From the NCBI GenBank assembly GCA_016617855.1, contig JAECUM010004416.1, positions 1 to 64,000 on the forward strand: 64,000 nt of DNA, given 5' to 3'. Of this stretch, positions 1-9,901 are shown one piece after another. This DNA is from Megalonaias nervosa. Its lineage: Eukaryota; Mollusca; Bivalvia; Unionida; Unionidae. Made by a program: the position numbers and the translations under genes. The notes beneath the pieces are model-generated. The model was not told where the DNA came from, made no database searches, and was given only the letters and a program-made list of their open reading frames with translations. Position 1 is the stretch's first letter. The number at the start of each line of letters is the position of its first letter.

Positions 1-482
1 TATATATATATATTTAAGGGATGATTTACTGAAACTTAAAGTTATTCCCTGCTTAAACTCCCTGTCTTAGAGGAGTCAAATAGTTGTATTTAATTCAGTT
101 GTGTGGATTTTATTTATTTCGATTAATCACTGTTATTACAATGTGTTCAGACTTTAGGATTTAGTAACTGTTTTGGAATTACTGTGAATTCATTTAAAGA
201 CATTTGAATTATATTATTGTTATACGTCAAAACTATTGACACATCAGCAGAATAGATTGAACTTCATTCGGAATACCACTGGAACTCATTGGGAACACTC
301 GATACTTTTGGACTTGTGATAAAACTTGTAGGACTATTTAGGATTTCATTCACAATACTGTAAGTTATTTTTAATTTGTTCAATTTGTATTTAAGGGAAA
401 TAAATTATTTATGCATTTAATAAAACATGTTTTTTTTCTCACTCTTTTCTGTTACTCAGTTTAAGACCATAGAGTCGGAACA
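1..482 (+). repeat. LTR-like repeat, 3' part
   Basis: The end of this segment (an AATAAA-containing stretch, then TTCTGTTACTCAGTTTAAGA and CATAGAGTCGGAACA) is related to the LTR end at 47255-47388 and to 27640-27890. It is probably the 3' part of an LTR of the same Ty3/gypsy family. The left edge lies outside the window, so element type and length cannot be settled. Confidence 0.45.
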
Positions 483-1749
483 ACACAGACAAATACGATA
501 AATACACGTACTTATTTCGATGGTCATTTCTTTGTTTTCTGTCTACCTTCGTATCTTCACACTCACACAAATACACAAATACAAATATGAAATGACATTT
601 TCACTGTACCACACAAGCAAAAAAGAGTACAGAAAAGCACGTATTTCTCAAAATAATTATTTCTTTTCTTTGGGCCTATTTGAGTTACAATCTCTGACTC
701 TCTACACACAAACGCACGCACCTGAAGATAAAATATCAATTTAGAGTTGTCTTTATTTCACTTTCAAAATATTTCCTATCCGCGCCTGTCACTCTTTGCA
801 CATACATAGAAACATGTATAGATCTGAAATGATTCCTTTCACGGAACGATTCTGTCGTACAGAAAGAAACATACATTTATTTATATTCCTCTCTCATCCT
901 CTCTTTCTTTATTTGTACATTTACACACACACACACAGACACACACAGACACAGACACACAGACACACACACACAGACACACAGAGGCATGCACTACATG
1001 TGAAATCACATACAAATTACATGTTAATATGTCATGTAGAAATGACAACTCGCCGGTGTGGCATCTCGCGAGACAAATAAATTTACGGATTGATAATAAT
1101 AATAATTATAATAACAACAGCAACTTACAACAGCAACAATAAACGTGTTCCAAAACTTTTATTATCCTATTGTTGCAAACTGGGTATGTTTTCCAGAGTG
1201 CTGACGTTATCATCAAAATGATTATTTAGTATATTAGTCTAATCTATTAGCCACGGGTTCTAGCTTTAAACTATAACCAAACTTTTACAAACAGTTACTG
1301 GGATGAAGCTTCAGTGTATACTTTTCTATTCTTGCACATAAATCAATATGTTTTGAAAGTGTCACCTATTTTAATACATTAGAATAGATTTCACTGTGCT
1401 AATCAGCATAAGTGCAGTAGCGTCATTATACGGATTTACCTTTTGGATCCTGACTAGTCGCCACAACCTATACCCCCAACCCCCTTTCCATGACTTGGCA
1501 AGCAAGCCACATACAATGTGCAACCCGTGGATGATTAGCATTAACAATCAACGCTGTGAAGTGGCCCAATCCAGAACCACTACTTGGAAAGAAAATTACG
1601 TTTTGCACCAACGTCCACTACGTATTACTGGAAATGTTATAAAAGTCACTGACATGCTATGTAAACTCATCTCTTACTGGATCTAAAAACTCGTTTGTCA
1701 TCTGTTTGTCCTTCTCTCCATAACGTTGTTGCAGATTATATTCTGTGAG
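483..1749. other. Intergenic, low complexity; no gene seen
   Basis: No convincing coding region. It contains a CA/CAGA-rich simple repeat at about 917-990 and A/T-rich short repeats around 1090-1140. Open frames here follow the simple repeat and show no domain or family motif. Confidence 0.5.
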
Positions 1750-2154
1750 TTACATTATAAAGTGTGCTGATACTGCTGAAATATCTGCAAGTTTTATGAG
1801 CTGAAGAAACTTTTCTGCTTTTTTAAAATTCATATTTACTAGTAACTTATATGTGTCACTAGATGTTGATTTTATGTCCCTGGATATTAATTTTATTTCA
1901 CGTATATCTTGACTTAGAGTCAGTAGAGTTTCTTGTTTGAGGGCCTTAATACTATTAATTATAAACTGTAGATCTTTTTGATTGACGTCAGATGTGTTAA
2001 CCTCGGGGCAATATTTGAGAGCATTCCTTTTCTGATATTATCTTATTGAGTCTATTCCATATCGTTCTTGGACTTCTTTTGCAGGAACAGAACCACGCAG
2101 GCGTTGTATTTCCTTAATGGTTTGTGGTGGAAGGTCTGCTTGTGTTTTAGGCGT
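1750..2154 (-). pseudogene. Decayed helical / HTH-like protein fragment of relic element
   Basis: Read on the minus strand from about 2154 down to a TAA at 1750-1752, one frame is open apart from one in-frame stop. It starts with a basic segment of helix-turn-helix character (QTIKEIQRLRGSVPAKEVQE, then RYGIDSIR), followed by a long amphipathic, leucine/isoleucine-rich helical region. I do not recognise a family. Composition and position suggest it is part of the same decayed minus-strand viral or Polinton-like relic as the ATPase and protease fragments at 4950-5284 and 3590-3880. No start codon could be assigned. Confidence 0.4.
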
Positions 2155-2189
2155 TTATGTATCTTTTTTGTTTTTTAAAAGCAAAATTA

Positions 2190-2620
2190 ATCGACTTTTA
2201 GAGTCTGGAATTAGCAACCGCGCAGTTCATTATTTGTGCTCGGAGTTGTAGATGCCAATACTGTCTCGAATTCGGCCATGTTAAATTTTCTTCAACGATA
2301 GCCACCGAATACAGTTTTCTAGTCGTGTCGACACTGCTTTGTGCCGCTGCAGGCAGCTCTGAATAGACACGTATGCGTGAATGTAATCGTATCGAAATTA
2401 ATTTGCTAGCACCACCATTGACACCGGTTACAAACGATATAGCCCCGACAATAATTCAGATTGGCTCACCTGTGATGGTTGTTATGGTTTTGACTCCAGC
2501 CACATCAAGACCAACTGTTGCTACTGCGACGAGACGGAAAATAACATTTACAATCAAACACGCGCGTTTGTATTTCACGATCAACGCGGTTCTGTTGGTG
2601 GTTTAATTTTGCAGCTGTTT
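2190..2620 (-). pseudogene. Decayed hydrophobic protein fragment of relic element
   Basis: One minus-strand frame contains two hydrophobic stretches (LVAVATVGLDVAGVKTITTI and IIVGAISFVTGVNGGASKLI) separated by one stop, then a polar C-terminal part. The pattern resembles small proteins with paired membrane helices that occur in some Polinton-like elements, but I cannot name a family. It is interrupted and has no clear start. It belongs by position and strand to the 1.7-5.3 kb relic. Confidence 0.3.
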
Positions 2621-2807
2621 CTCCGCTTAGACTATTTTGTCACGTAGGTAACACCGAGGATCCATCATAGTTCTTCTGTTGAAAATACAATCACATAGTA
2701 CAACTGCACAACATGAAGAACCTGCCTGACTCATTACGTCCAGGTGCAATATGCACATACACTTCTTGCCAATTACCCTTTTTTCTACTGGTACAACTGT
2801 CATGCAA

Positions 2808-3627
2808 TTATAGATAGTCTCTTCTTGGGGAATACTTAAATCTCCGGCGACTGTGCGTTCTTATTGGTAAGCGCCCCTTTCTTTTAAAAACAAACCGATT
2901 ACGCGTAATACCATTTACATCTAACAATCGTCTTTGTCCAATAACTGTTACACGGACATGGGCATCCTTGTTGAATAACAGTCGAGATCTATTTTTTTTT
3001 CTCATCTGAGTCAATGTTGGTGTAAAATATTCGTTTGTGAATGTAACCGGTGTAAACAGCGCTGAACACTACTTCACTATTGTAGAAACAATCCTGAGTG
3101 TTTTTGCACATGGTGGTGCAGTCAACGCCTGGTCGTTTTCACGTGATAATGGAATGAGTCAAAGATCTCTTCGAGTTGGAAGTGGTATATCGGGATAGTT
3201 CTAAAGATTGATTTCTATTTTACCCTTACTAAGATTATATTTCAGTGTATACCAGAGTCTGGTAACACTGTTTTGAAGCAGATATTCGTCGACAAGTGGG
3301 ACAAAATTGCCATCAATGTTAGCATCACTGGTCAGTTGATCCAACAACCTCTGAGCAAATTCCGCAACCTCATCACCGCGGTCAGAATCCATCATGTATA
3401 AATAATCATGAAATTTAATCTTAAACACAAACACCAAGAACGTTGAAGAACCCACCTAAATATATGGTGAGTCCTTCGAAATGAATTTGATCTCTGACGA
3501 CCAACGATAGCATCATCGCTTGTGTAAAACCTGTTATAGCCTTGCTGTCAGATGAGTCACGAATCATCAATTCTCCAGACTGGTGCACGCAACGCTTCAA
3601 CAATAAGATGACCGCATATTGGAACAT
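2808..3627 (-). pseudogene. Unrecognised decayed coding region of relic element
   Basis: Minus-strand frames at 3421-3627, 3201-3455 and 2808-3014 look like pieces of real protein. The first has a leucine-rich helix and an HQSGELMIRD segment, the second an acidic helix (DSDRGDEVAEFAQRLLDQL), and the last a basic C-terminus (RTHSRRRFKYSPRR). A further piece with cysteines (DCTTMCKNTQDC) lies between 3010 and 3125 in another frame. Frame changes occur, including one at an A-run near 2993-3002. I do not recognise the product. By context it could be a structural protein of the relic, which is inference. Confidence 0.35.
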
Positions 3628-3880
3628 CCAATCGAGTTTGTACTGGTATAGTCGAATAAAAACAGTGGTTGTTTACCGTACCTGGCTAAATAATTAAAGG
3701 ACGCCACCTGGTCCATCCGAATGAAAATACAAACGATGTCCAGGTGTCACCAAATGCCACCCAGTGAGTTCCAGGTCCTGTTGTCAAATCCAGGTTGACA
3801 ATGCCTGTTGTCAAATCCAGGTTGACAATACCGCTTTCACGTGTGCATGGCATCATCGATGCAAGTTCATTTCGCATCAA
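3590..3880 (-). pseudogene. Adenain-like cysteine protease relic
   Basis: This appears to be a broken adenovirus/Polinton-type maturation protease. The histidine motif GTHWVAF is at 3752-3772 (minus strand), followed by a serine/phenylalanine-glycine segment like the family's post-histidine strand. The sequence CGHL, the usual context of the catalytic cysteine, is at 3605-3616 in a different frame, so the gene is frameshifted between them. A 27-bp tandem duplication lies at about 3777-3830. The family is otherwise typical of Polintons, adintoviruses and adenoviruses, which supports a second viral-type relic here. The call rests on two short motifs in the right order. Confidence 0.5.
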
Positions 3881-4377
3881 TTGGTCAACGCCGCGATTTT
3901 ATACGTGTTGTACCGAGTAATCGAAGACCTCTGCCCGATCGTATTCGTCAACTTGTTCCTGGTAATTGAAGGCCTTTTCCTTTTTTATACGACCATCCAC
4001 CACCTTTCTGTGGCACCATTCCTGATGTATTTCTGATAACCCTAACGCCGCAGCGTATGCAACGCTGGAACCGCTGCTGCTTACAACCCTGGAATGGCTG
4101 CAAGGAATACAAATATTTCACCTGTCTTTTGCATCTGTGTCACTTCAGATTTGGATAATTTTAATGTCATAGAGGTATTATTTTATTTAGCAGTATGAAG
4201 CTGAGCGATTTGTGTTTGGGTCAACCACACGGATACATATCCGGTTAATTTCGTCGAAGAAAGTTTCAATGTAACTCAACACTCATTTCAACAGCTTTTT
4301 TTATTTTCGCAGTTGGTTTTCACTAATGCTGACCATGTCATTGTTATTAAATATTGTAACACATTCAGTTGTGCATT

Positions 4378-4760
4378 TTACACAGGTGTATCTAGGACCC
4401 ACATTCGGCCACCAGCACCCTCCAGAAAAAGAGTCTTGTCAGAAAGTATCACAGCATAATATGTGTAATCAGCACCGGCAGGAGCTACACGTGCGTAAAA
4501 ATACATATCAACAATGGATGGCCTGTACAACATCGTGTGTTCCAAAAGAAAGTAATAAGTCGGATACAACATACAAAAGTCTTCCTAGGAAATCTGCAAA
4601 CCAGTGTCCGCTGTGAAGTTTCTCGTCCAGTTTGTCGCACATGTAAACTATCTTTGACACTCTTTCGACCTGCAAAAGCATTCAGAATCAATTCCTGGTA
4701 CTCATTAGCAGCTTTACCGCGTCGCTTCTCATGATCGTCTATGACATCACTAGCAGACAT
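4378..4760 (-). pseudogene. Unrecognised decayed coding region of relic element
   Basis: From an ATG at 4760 (minus strand) one frame gives a charged, helical N-terminal part (MSASDVIDDHEKRRGKAANE). A second frame at 4378-4572 gives a more structured piece (DMYFYARVAPAGADYTYYAV). The two are joined only through a frame change, so the gene is broken. No family is recognised. It sits between the ATPase and protease fragments of the relic. Confidence 0.35.
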
Positions 4761-4949
4761 TATATATAATTGTTATGATTGTTTAATTGACGTGTGAGAC
4801 GCGTACGCGTGAGATACGTTCGTGTACAGACCTGCACGATGTTTACCATTGCAAGTTCCATTCAAATTAACGGTGAAAATACTGTAGGGATCCTTAGTGA
4901 TCCGCGCAACATGTCTATGAATTCATCCCATATGTGGTCGGCGGCAAAC

Positions 4950-5284
4950 CAAGTTCAATGAGTATTTCCAAGATCATGCATTTTACAGTTGTCACGAATC
5001 ACTTTAGGCACAGTTGCGTATCGTAGAGTCAAATAGATTGCATCAATGTTTTTATGCTGACCTCGTGAAAATATTTGTGCGGGACTGACTTGGTTCTCAA
5101 AGTATAACATCGTCGTACACGAAAAAATTGTTCTCGTTTGCATCCAAACAATCAATGGTAGGGGCTTCATCGATAGTGGAAAAGAAATCAACAGTAGATG
5201 TTTTACTTCTCAATGATCTTTTGACACACAACCAGTCTTGCTTGTTTTTACAGTCCGCAGGAGCATAGTAAGCAGCAACCTCAA
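4950..5284 (-). pseudogene. Packaging ATPase (FtsK/HerA, A32-like) relic, C-terminal half
   Basis: This is a fragment of the A32-like genome-packaging ATPase found in Polintons, adintoviruses and other DJR-capsid viruses. The Walker B strand FFVYDDVIL lies near 5110 on the minus strand. After a frame change the typical following block is seen: SRGQHKNIDAIYLT, then RY, then VPKVIRDNC. The Walker A half is missing; recognisable coding stops at about 5284. Homology is to the same family as the ATPase at 16192-16910, but the residues differ strongly, so this is another lineage and not a duplicate of that copy. Confidence 0.65.
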
Positions 5285-7440
5285 ATCATTAGAATGGAGT
5301 TAGCGACGGAAATGATCATTGCTTTCGCCTTAAGCACTTTGAAAGGTCTAGGCCTGACAATTGCTTTGGGTTCGAGTTTAAGAGCCCAGGAGAAGAGGAC
5401 AACTTTTCTTTTGAGCTGGGAAAATAAGACAAGAAAAGAAACTAGAAGACCTGAACAGGAAGGAGGAGGAAAACCGAGTCGACGAAAGGAACAATATCAT
5501 ATGCAAACTTAACAGACATCGAACCTCTCCACCAAAGAACCCCAGGTTGTAAGACCTTCGGAGGAAATGCTATTTACAGCGCCTCTAGCAGAAACACATC
5601 CAACAAAAACCACCCAGCAAGTTACCAAAACAAAGAGGAGAGAAAATGGTAAAGAAACAACAGGGGAAGACCAAAGAGACAATAGAAAAGAAGAAAAAAC
5701 AAACAAACAAACAAACAAACAAACAAAGAAAAAACAGCGCTCATTCTCAACCCCAAACAGAAAACTTGTAAAGCATTCTGCTCGCCAATAAATATAAAAA
5801 AATAATGCCAAACAAGTCTGGGCAAAAATCAAATTTAAATCAGGGGAAAATCATCACCCTCTACCCCTAAAAGCCCAGGTGCATTCACCAATATACATAG
5901 GCCGATAAATCAGCTCCTCCCCCGTGATGATATTGATTTTCGGATTAGGGCTGATATCGCCTATTCATTAAAAGCAAATTTTGGCTGCATACATCGGTGT
6001 ACATTTTATACACTTACCGGTATTTCTCGCGGCTGTGGAGCTACCGTCGGCTAAAAGGTTCTTTTGGTGTTATGTACATTATATTTTCGGAGCAAATCCT
6101 ATGATTGGTGACTTGTAAATCCATGTGGAATAGCACAACCATCTGTCCAAGCATTGCAAAAGAAACTCTTTGACCACCTATATACCCAGAATTTACTGAG
6201 CCGGGAAATACTAATATCGACTCGATATTTGGTAATGTCCTGAGCTACATTTCTGATATAAACTATTATTATCAATACAAGTTCCATAACTACAGAGTAT
6301 AGGGACTACATAAAAGCCTAAGCGAGGGGTAAGGGAGACCTATCGGCTGAGGAAGGGTACGAAGGTTAGGACATTCGGGCTTGGTGTCGCCGTGCTGTGT
6401 CGTACTTAACCTCGGTTCAGAAAGAATCACTTGTTCACCTTAAAGTAGGCATAGTGGTAATATACTAAACAAATTTAATACACCTAAATTTCCACAAACT
6501 AATACGTAGGGAATAAATTACATCTTTTAATAATTAAAACGATTCAATCAATATTAGATTGTAAAGAAACTAATTAATGAAATATTACAGACATCAAAAT
6601 TACAGTTACATCATTTAAGTCTAACTCCTTTCATCTATCACTAATCTCTTTCCAAACATAAATAAAATGGTACAAGTTAAAACCTTAATCTTAACAAGGA
6701 TAACTAATCTTCTGTCATTTTTAAGGTGGTTATTGATGGTTAAACCATCAGGCCCTGCCACACAATATGGCAACGATTGACTTGATAATACCAAATACCC
6801 TCCAGAGATATATTAAAAGACCCATCAACTTAGATCCATCAGTTGGTGCAAACCCCAAGACCATCAGTACAAATAGGCAAAGATTATCAATAATAAATTA
6901 GCCAAGCCTGTTTAGCACCATAAAAAAGGAATTAAAATAAAGTAGTAAAAACCCTATACCATCAGTCCCCCCCCCGCACAAGACGGAACAAATTTAGATA
7001 AGCTATAGAAATCGTTGCACCGAAATGATCATAGCCAAAAATGACTCACTCAAATTAGTATGTTAAAACCCCAAACCATCAGGTCCAGCCTCACAATGTG
7101 GCAAATTTTAGAACCAACTCAAAACTAAAAAACCAAACCAGGGTAACGATTCCAAAAACAATTCCCAATTAGACTTACTCATTTTTTATTTAAAAAATTG
7201 TTTCTCTCTCACTAACATAAGCACAGAGATTATATTATTTTCAAAAATTGCGGAAAGACGGCATATTTAAATTTCGGACCATTAGGGAATCAAAATTATG
7301 CCAATAGGTTAACACGTGTCTTGCGGTGATCTCTTGCCCCTCCCCCTTCCCTCCTTGCCTTGGCCGGACATGACAACTGAATAGTGTGCGAAGCACACAT
7401 AAACGCGAGTCGGAGTGTGGATCTAATTTCCTCCCGTACA
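5285..7440. other. Intergenic/relic spacer; no gene seen
   Basis: I see no convincing gene. A CAAA simple repeat lies at about 5695-5735. Between 6740 and 7110 the octamer-like word ACCATCAG recurs (about 6743, 6862, 6958, 7075), twice followed by a CC-then-CACAAT(A/G)TGGCAA segment (6748-6772 and 7080-7104), which suggests a decayed interspersed repeat. A poly-C tract is at 6968-6976. Confidence 0.5.
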
Positions 7441-7452
7441 ATAAATTAAGAA

Positions 7453-7467
7453 CCCAGCTGTGCTGGG
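7453..7467. other. Perfect 6-bp hairpin at candidate Maverick left end
   Basis: CCCAGC-TGT-GCTGGG forms a 6-bp stem with a 3-nt loop. It overlaps the start of the 15-nt word CTGGGAATAACACTT (7463-7477), which occurs inverted at 28796-28810. This could mark the left terminus of the Maverick; see the findings. Confidence 0.35.
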
Positions 7468-7594
7468 AATAACACTTCGTTCATGCCCGAATAGGCGAAC
7501 ACGAACTAAATTCAAGATCAATCAGTCATTCGTGCTACCCATCGTTGACCAAACAAGAAGAACGAATATATCACAGACACTCGTGGAGCCTCAG

Positions 7595-8021
7595 GTGCAT
7601 CTGGAATATGCTAGTAGCCTCCTGGACCAACTGGCCATGGAATACCTAAAGGAAGAAGCAGTTCTACAGGCCTATAACAAAACGGAAAAGAGGAAAAGAA
7701 GAAACAGGTACTGCCTCATCTGATGATGCGACAGATCCGTGAGGTAAAGCCCGTGGTGAGGACACCGCCAGAGAGACAGCTACCACAACAGACAGCCGTT
7801 GTACCCGAGACAGAGGAATGGGATCTGGAACTGCCATTACCACCACAACAGCTTCCGCAGGCACAGCGTCGAGGAGCGAGAAATATGACCTTCAGAATCC
7901 CTCAAACGGAGAATTGGGTTCTGAAGCCACAAAGGCCCCGTCAGCACTCCCATCTCCGCCAATCCTTGGGGTGGTGATCGATGGAGAGGATGGTGTTGTG
8001 TGGAGCTCGGCCATGGAGGTA
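7595..8021 (+). pseudogene. Cassette gene 1: broken paralogue of the 25609 coiled-coil gene
   Basis: The start (HLEYASSLLDQLAMEYLKEE) is clearly related to the protein at 25609-26139 (HLEYARRLLDELAMEAVAEE). The later parts, found in other frames (EVKPVVRT, TEEWDLE, RIPQTENW, EATKAPSAL), also match that gene in order. At least two frame changes break it, and the residue aligned with the 25609 ATG is GTG here. The upstream frame stays open from 7460, so the original start may have been further upstream. Function is unknown; the N-terminus looks coiled-coil and the middle is Pro/Gln-rich. Its 3' end is separated from its histone-type stem-loop by the insertion at 8022-8728. Confidence 0.6.
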
Positions 8022-8728
8022 TGACCAAAGGGATTCTTAGTACGTATGTAAAATATATAGCAGTACCAATATCAGATTTCTAACTAGTAATATGTAGGGT
8101 GTGTGAATAATGTTAATTTCAGAGATAGATGTGAGGGAAGCAGTGATAAATCTGGGTAACTAGGTTAGCATCATAGAAACTAATGTAAGTTGGGTGTGAG
8201 AACATATCAAGTTCCTGTTGTTTCAACACCATTTGGTTATGGTATAATCTGGGGGAAGGGAGCAGTCATTCATCTAGTAATGGTTAGCCAATCCTATTCT
8301 GTATTTGGGGAAGGGGTGTGGAATTACGATTTGTGTATATAGAAGAGATACAAGATATAGTGGGCAGAACAGAAGAGTAGAGAAGGCACAAGGGCACAAA
8401 GCAGAAAGAAAGGAAAGCTGAAACCGAGGGCAGAGAAAGAAAAAGGGACTGTAGAGATAAGATGTAGTTGGAAATAAGAATCAGACAGAGATATACAAGA
8501 TGGGAAGTTAAGAGAAAGGATACCTAATAGACATAATGGAGTGATAGATATTCTGAGTGGACAAATATAGTGAGTAGCAATGTAGATAAACATTAGTGTA
8601 GCATTTGGAGAGGTGGACAGAACTTAGTGTGTATATTGGATATAAATAGTAGATTACAATATGACTCAGTGTTTTAATTAGTATTCCACTGGTCGCCGCC
8701 TCACCCCGAAGACCGACCACACCTAACA
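8022..8728 (-). repeat. About 0.7-kb insertion in cassette 1, LTR-like
   Basis: Homology between cassette 1 and cassette 3 runs to about 8030 and resumes at about 8745, so this stretch is an insertion. On the minus strand it begins TGTTAGGTGTGGTCGG and ends GGTCA, i.e. TG...CA termini as in an LTR. I found no clear target-site duplication and no coding potential; the ORFs here are purine/pyrimidine-biased noise. A solo LTR of unknown family is the best guess. Confidence 0.4.
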
Positions 8729-8770
8729 GAGAGGTGAGGGTATTAGTTAGGTACACTGGCCAAAAGAAAA

Positions 8771-8808
8771 GGTCCTTTTCAGAACCAACCAGATCTCAAG
8801 AAAAGAGA
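8771..8808 (+). promoter_or_regulatory. Histone-type 3' stem-loop 1 with downstream element
   Basis: GGTCCTTTTCAGAACC (8771-8786) has the 6-bp stem / TTTC loop layout of replication-dependent histone mRNAs, with one stem mismatch. It is followed by AACC and then CTCAAGAAAAGAGA, close to the U7-pairing histone downstream element CAAGAAAGA. It is placed after cassette 1. Confidence 0.7.
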
Positions 8809-8931
8809 TTAATCATTTTGTCTAAAGTGTTTGTGTTTGTATGTGTCTGTTTGTGTATGTCTTGGTCATTCCCCCAACCCCACCCCAAAAACATTTCACT
8901 TCTCGAATGTGTGTTTGTGTTTGAGGATTTA

Positions 8932-8953
8932 GTGGTGTGTCTATAAACACTTA
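8932..8953 (+). promoter_or_regulatory. Recurrent GTGTGTCTATAAACACTT element, copy 1
   Basis: GTGTGTCTATAAACACTT lies about 150 bp after stem-loop 1. Close copies occur at similar distances after stem-loops 2 (25319-25340) and 3 (26241-26260). It holds a TATAA core within a short imperfect inverted repeat. The role is unknown; a promoter element of the next unit is possible. Confidence 0.45.
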
Positions 8954-9145
8954 CTATCCTTGCTTGTCTGATAGTGTATGTTTGTGATTTGTAGATTTGG
9001 TGTATGGGTTTGTCTCTACTATTAAGTCTTTTCCTTTTCAAAAATGCGTGTTTTGTGTGTTTGATGTATGTATGTCTTTGGCATTGCTAAAAAATAAAAT
9101 TTTCAGAATATGTGTTTGCATGTAAAAGTATTGTGTGGTTGTATC

Positions 9146-9146
<1 letters not shown>

Positions 9147-9184
<38 letters not shown>
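9147..9184. repeat. (GA)n microsatellite
   Basis: About 19 uninterrupted GA dinucleotides lie between stem-loop 1 and the polymerase-side promoter. The surrounding 8810-9190 region is GT-rich and noncoding. Confidence 0.9.
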
Positions 9185-9187
<3 letters not shown>

Positions 9188-9189
9188 TT

Positions 9190-9340
9190 CTTTCAGGTTT
9201 GCGCGAGATCTCTTTTTCAATTTAACGCCTTGTATGTGACATGTATTTTTGTGTGAGGAATATTTTCCTTCAAGTCAGAACTTCAGGTATATGAAACGGC
9301 GTATCCGTTAATCCTACTAATAGAGTAGCGATCAACATCA
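9190..9340 (+). promoter_or_regulatory. TATA promoter module upstream of polymerase region
   Basis: The order is TTCTTTCAGGTTTGCGCG, then TTTTCCTTCAAGTCAGAACTTC, then the TATA-like TATATGAAA at 9288-9296. The same order is seen at 25441-25522 (TTTTAGGTCCGCGCG, CCTTCACGTCCGTGCTTC, TATATAAAA) and, shorter, at 24738-24767. It lies in front of a short ORF (9353) and PolB, so it may drive the replication gene. Confidence 0.5.
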
Positions 9341-9352
9341 ATAAGCATAGCT

Positions 9353-9451
9353 ATGGAGCCTACAAAACCTTCACAGGCCCGACTAGCCCCAAATGTCGCC
9401 ACTATAATCATCCAGACTCAACGGAGGCTTGACCTATTTCACCGCTGCTAG
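9353..9451 (+). other. Short ORF downstream of the promoter module, function unknown
   Basis: The first ATG after the TATA-like box gives a 32-residue peptide beginning MEPTKPSQARLAPNV. It then runs into frames rich in Gln, His and Lys up to 9.85 kb without recognisable domains. It could be the broken N-terminus of a longer protein preceding PolB, a cassette-type gene (position after the same promoter module), or a leader ORF. No homologue is recognised. Confidence 0.25.
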
Positions 9452-9901
9452 CAATATCAACCTCTGCAGTAACACTTGCACTGAGACCGATCAAAGTGGA
9501 GAGGAAAAGAGAATAAAACATCAGGAGGAAACGGGGACTGAGGCAATAGAGGCTACCAAGATAAGAGAAAGAACAAGGAGACAACACCAGTAAAAGAATC
9601 ATCACCAACAACAGCAGCAAGATCAATAGCAACGGCATCATCATCATCAATAATCAAGGAGAAAGAACCCCAAAAAGAAAAACCTTCAGATAGTACAGCA
9701 GTAACATCAGCTCCAACAACAACAATAACATCAACAAAGGAAATGAACCAGCAAAATACAGAAGAGTAATAACAACAGCAGGTTCCACATTAACAGAATC
9801 TAGACCCAGAGAGTTTACACCCAATCAGAGTCTACCATCACCACCAGTAAACCCTGAAAAGTATTACCACATTCGAGAGACGGGAAAAACGCTCCTCTAG
9901 A

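Noticed and set aside
796..1080. 94-aa open frame over the CA-rich repeat
   Set aside because: The peptide is produced by the simple repeat (THRHTQTQT) and has no domain.
5509..5832. Minus- and plus-strand ORFs over a CAAA/AAAC repeat
   Set aside because: Their composition follows the low-complexity tract (FVCLFVCLFV, NKQTNKQT); no family resemblance.
7664..8028. Minus-strand frames opposite cassette 1
   Set aside because: Shadows of the plus-strand gene, which has a clear paralogue at 25609.
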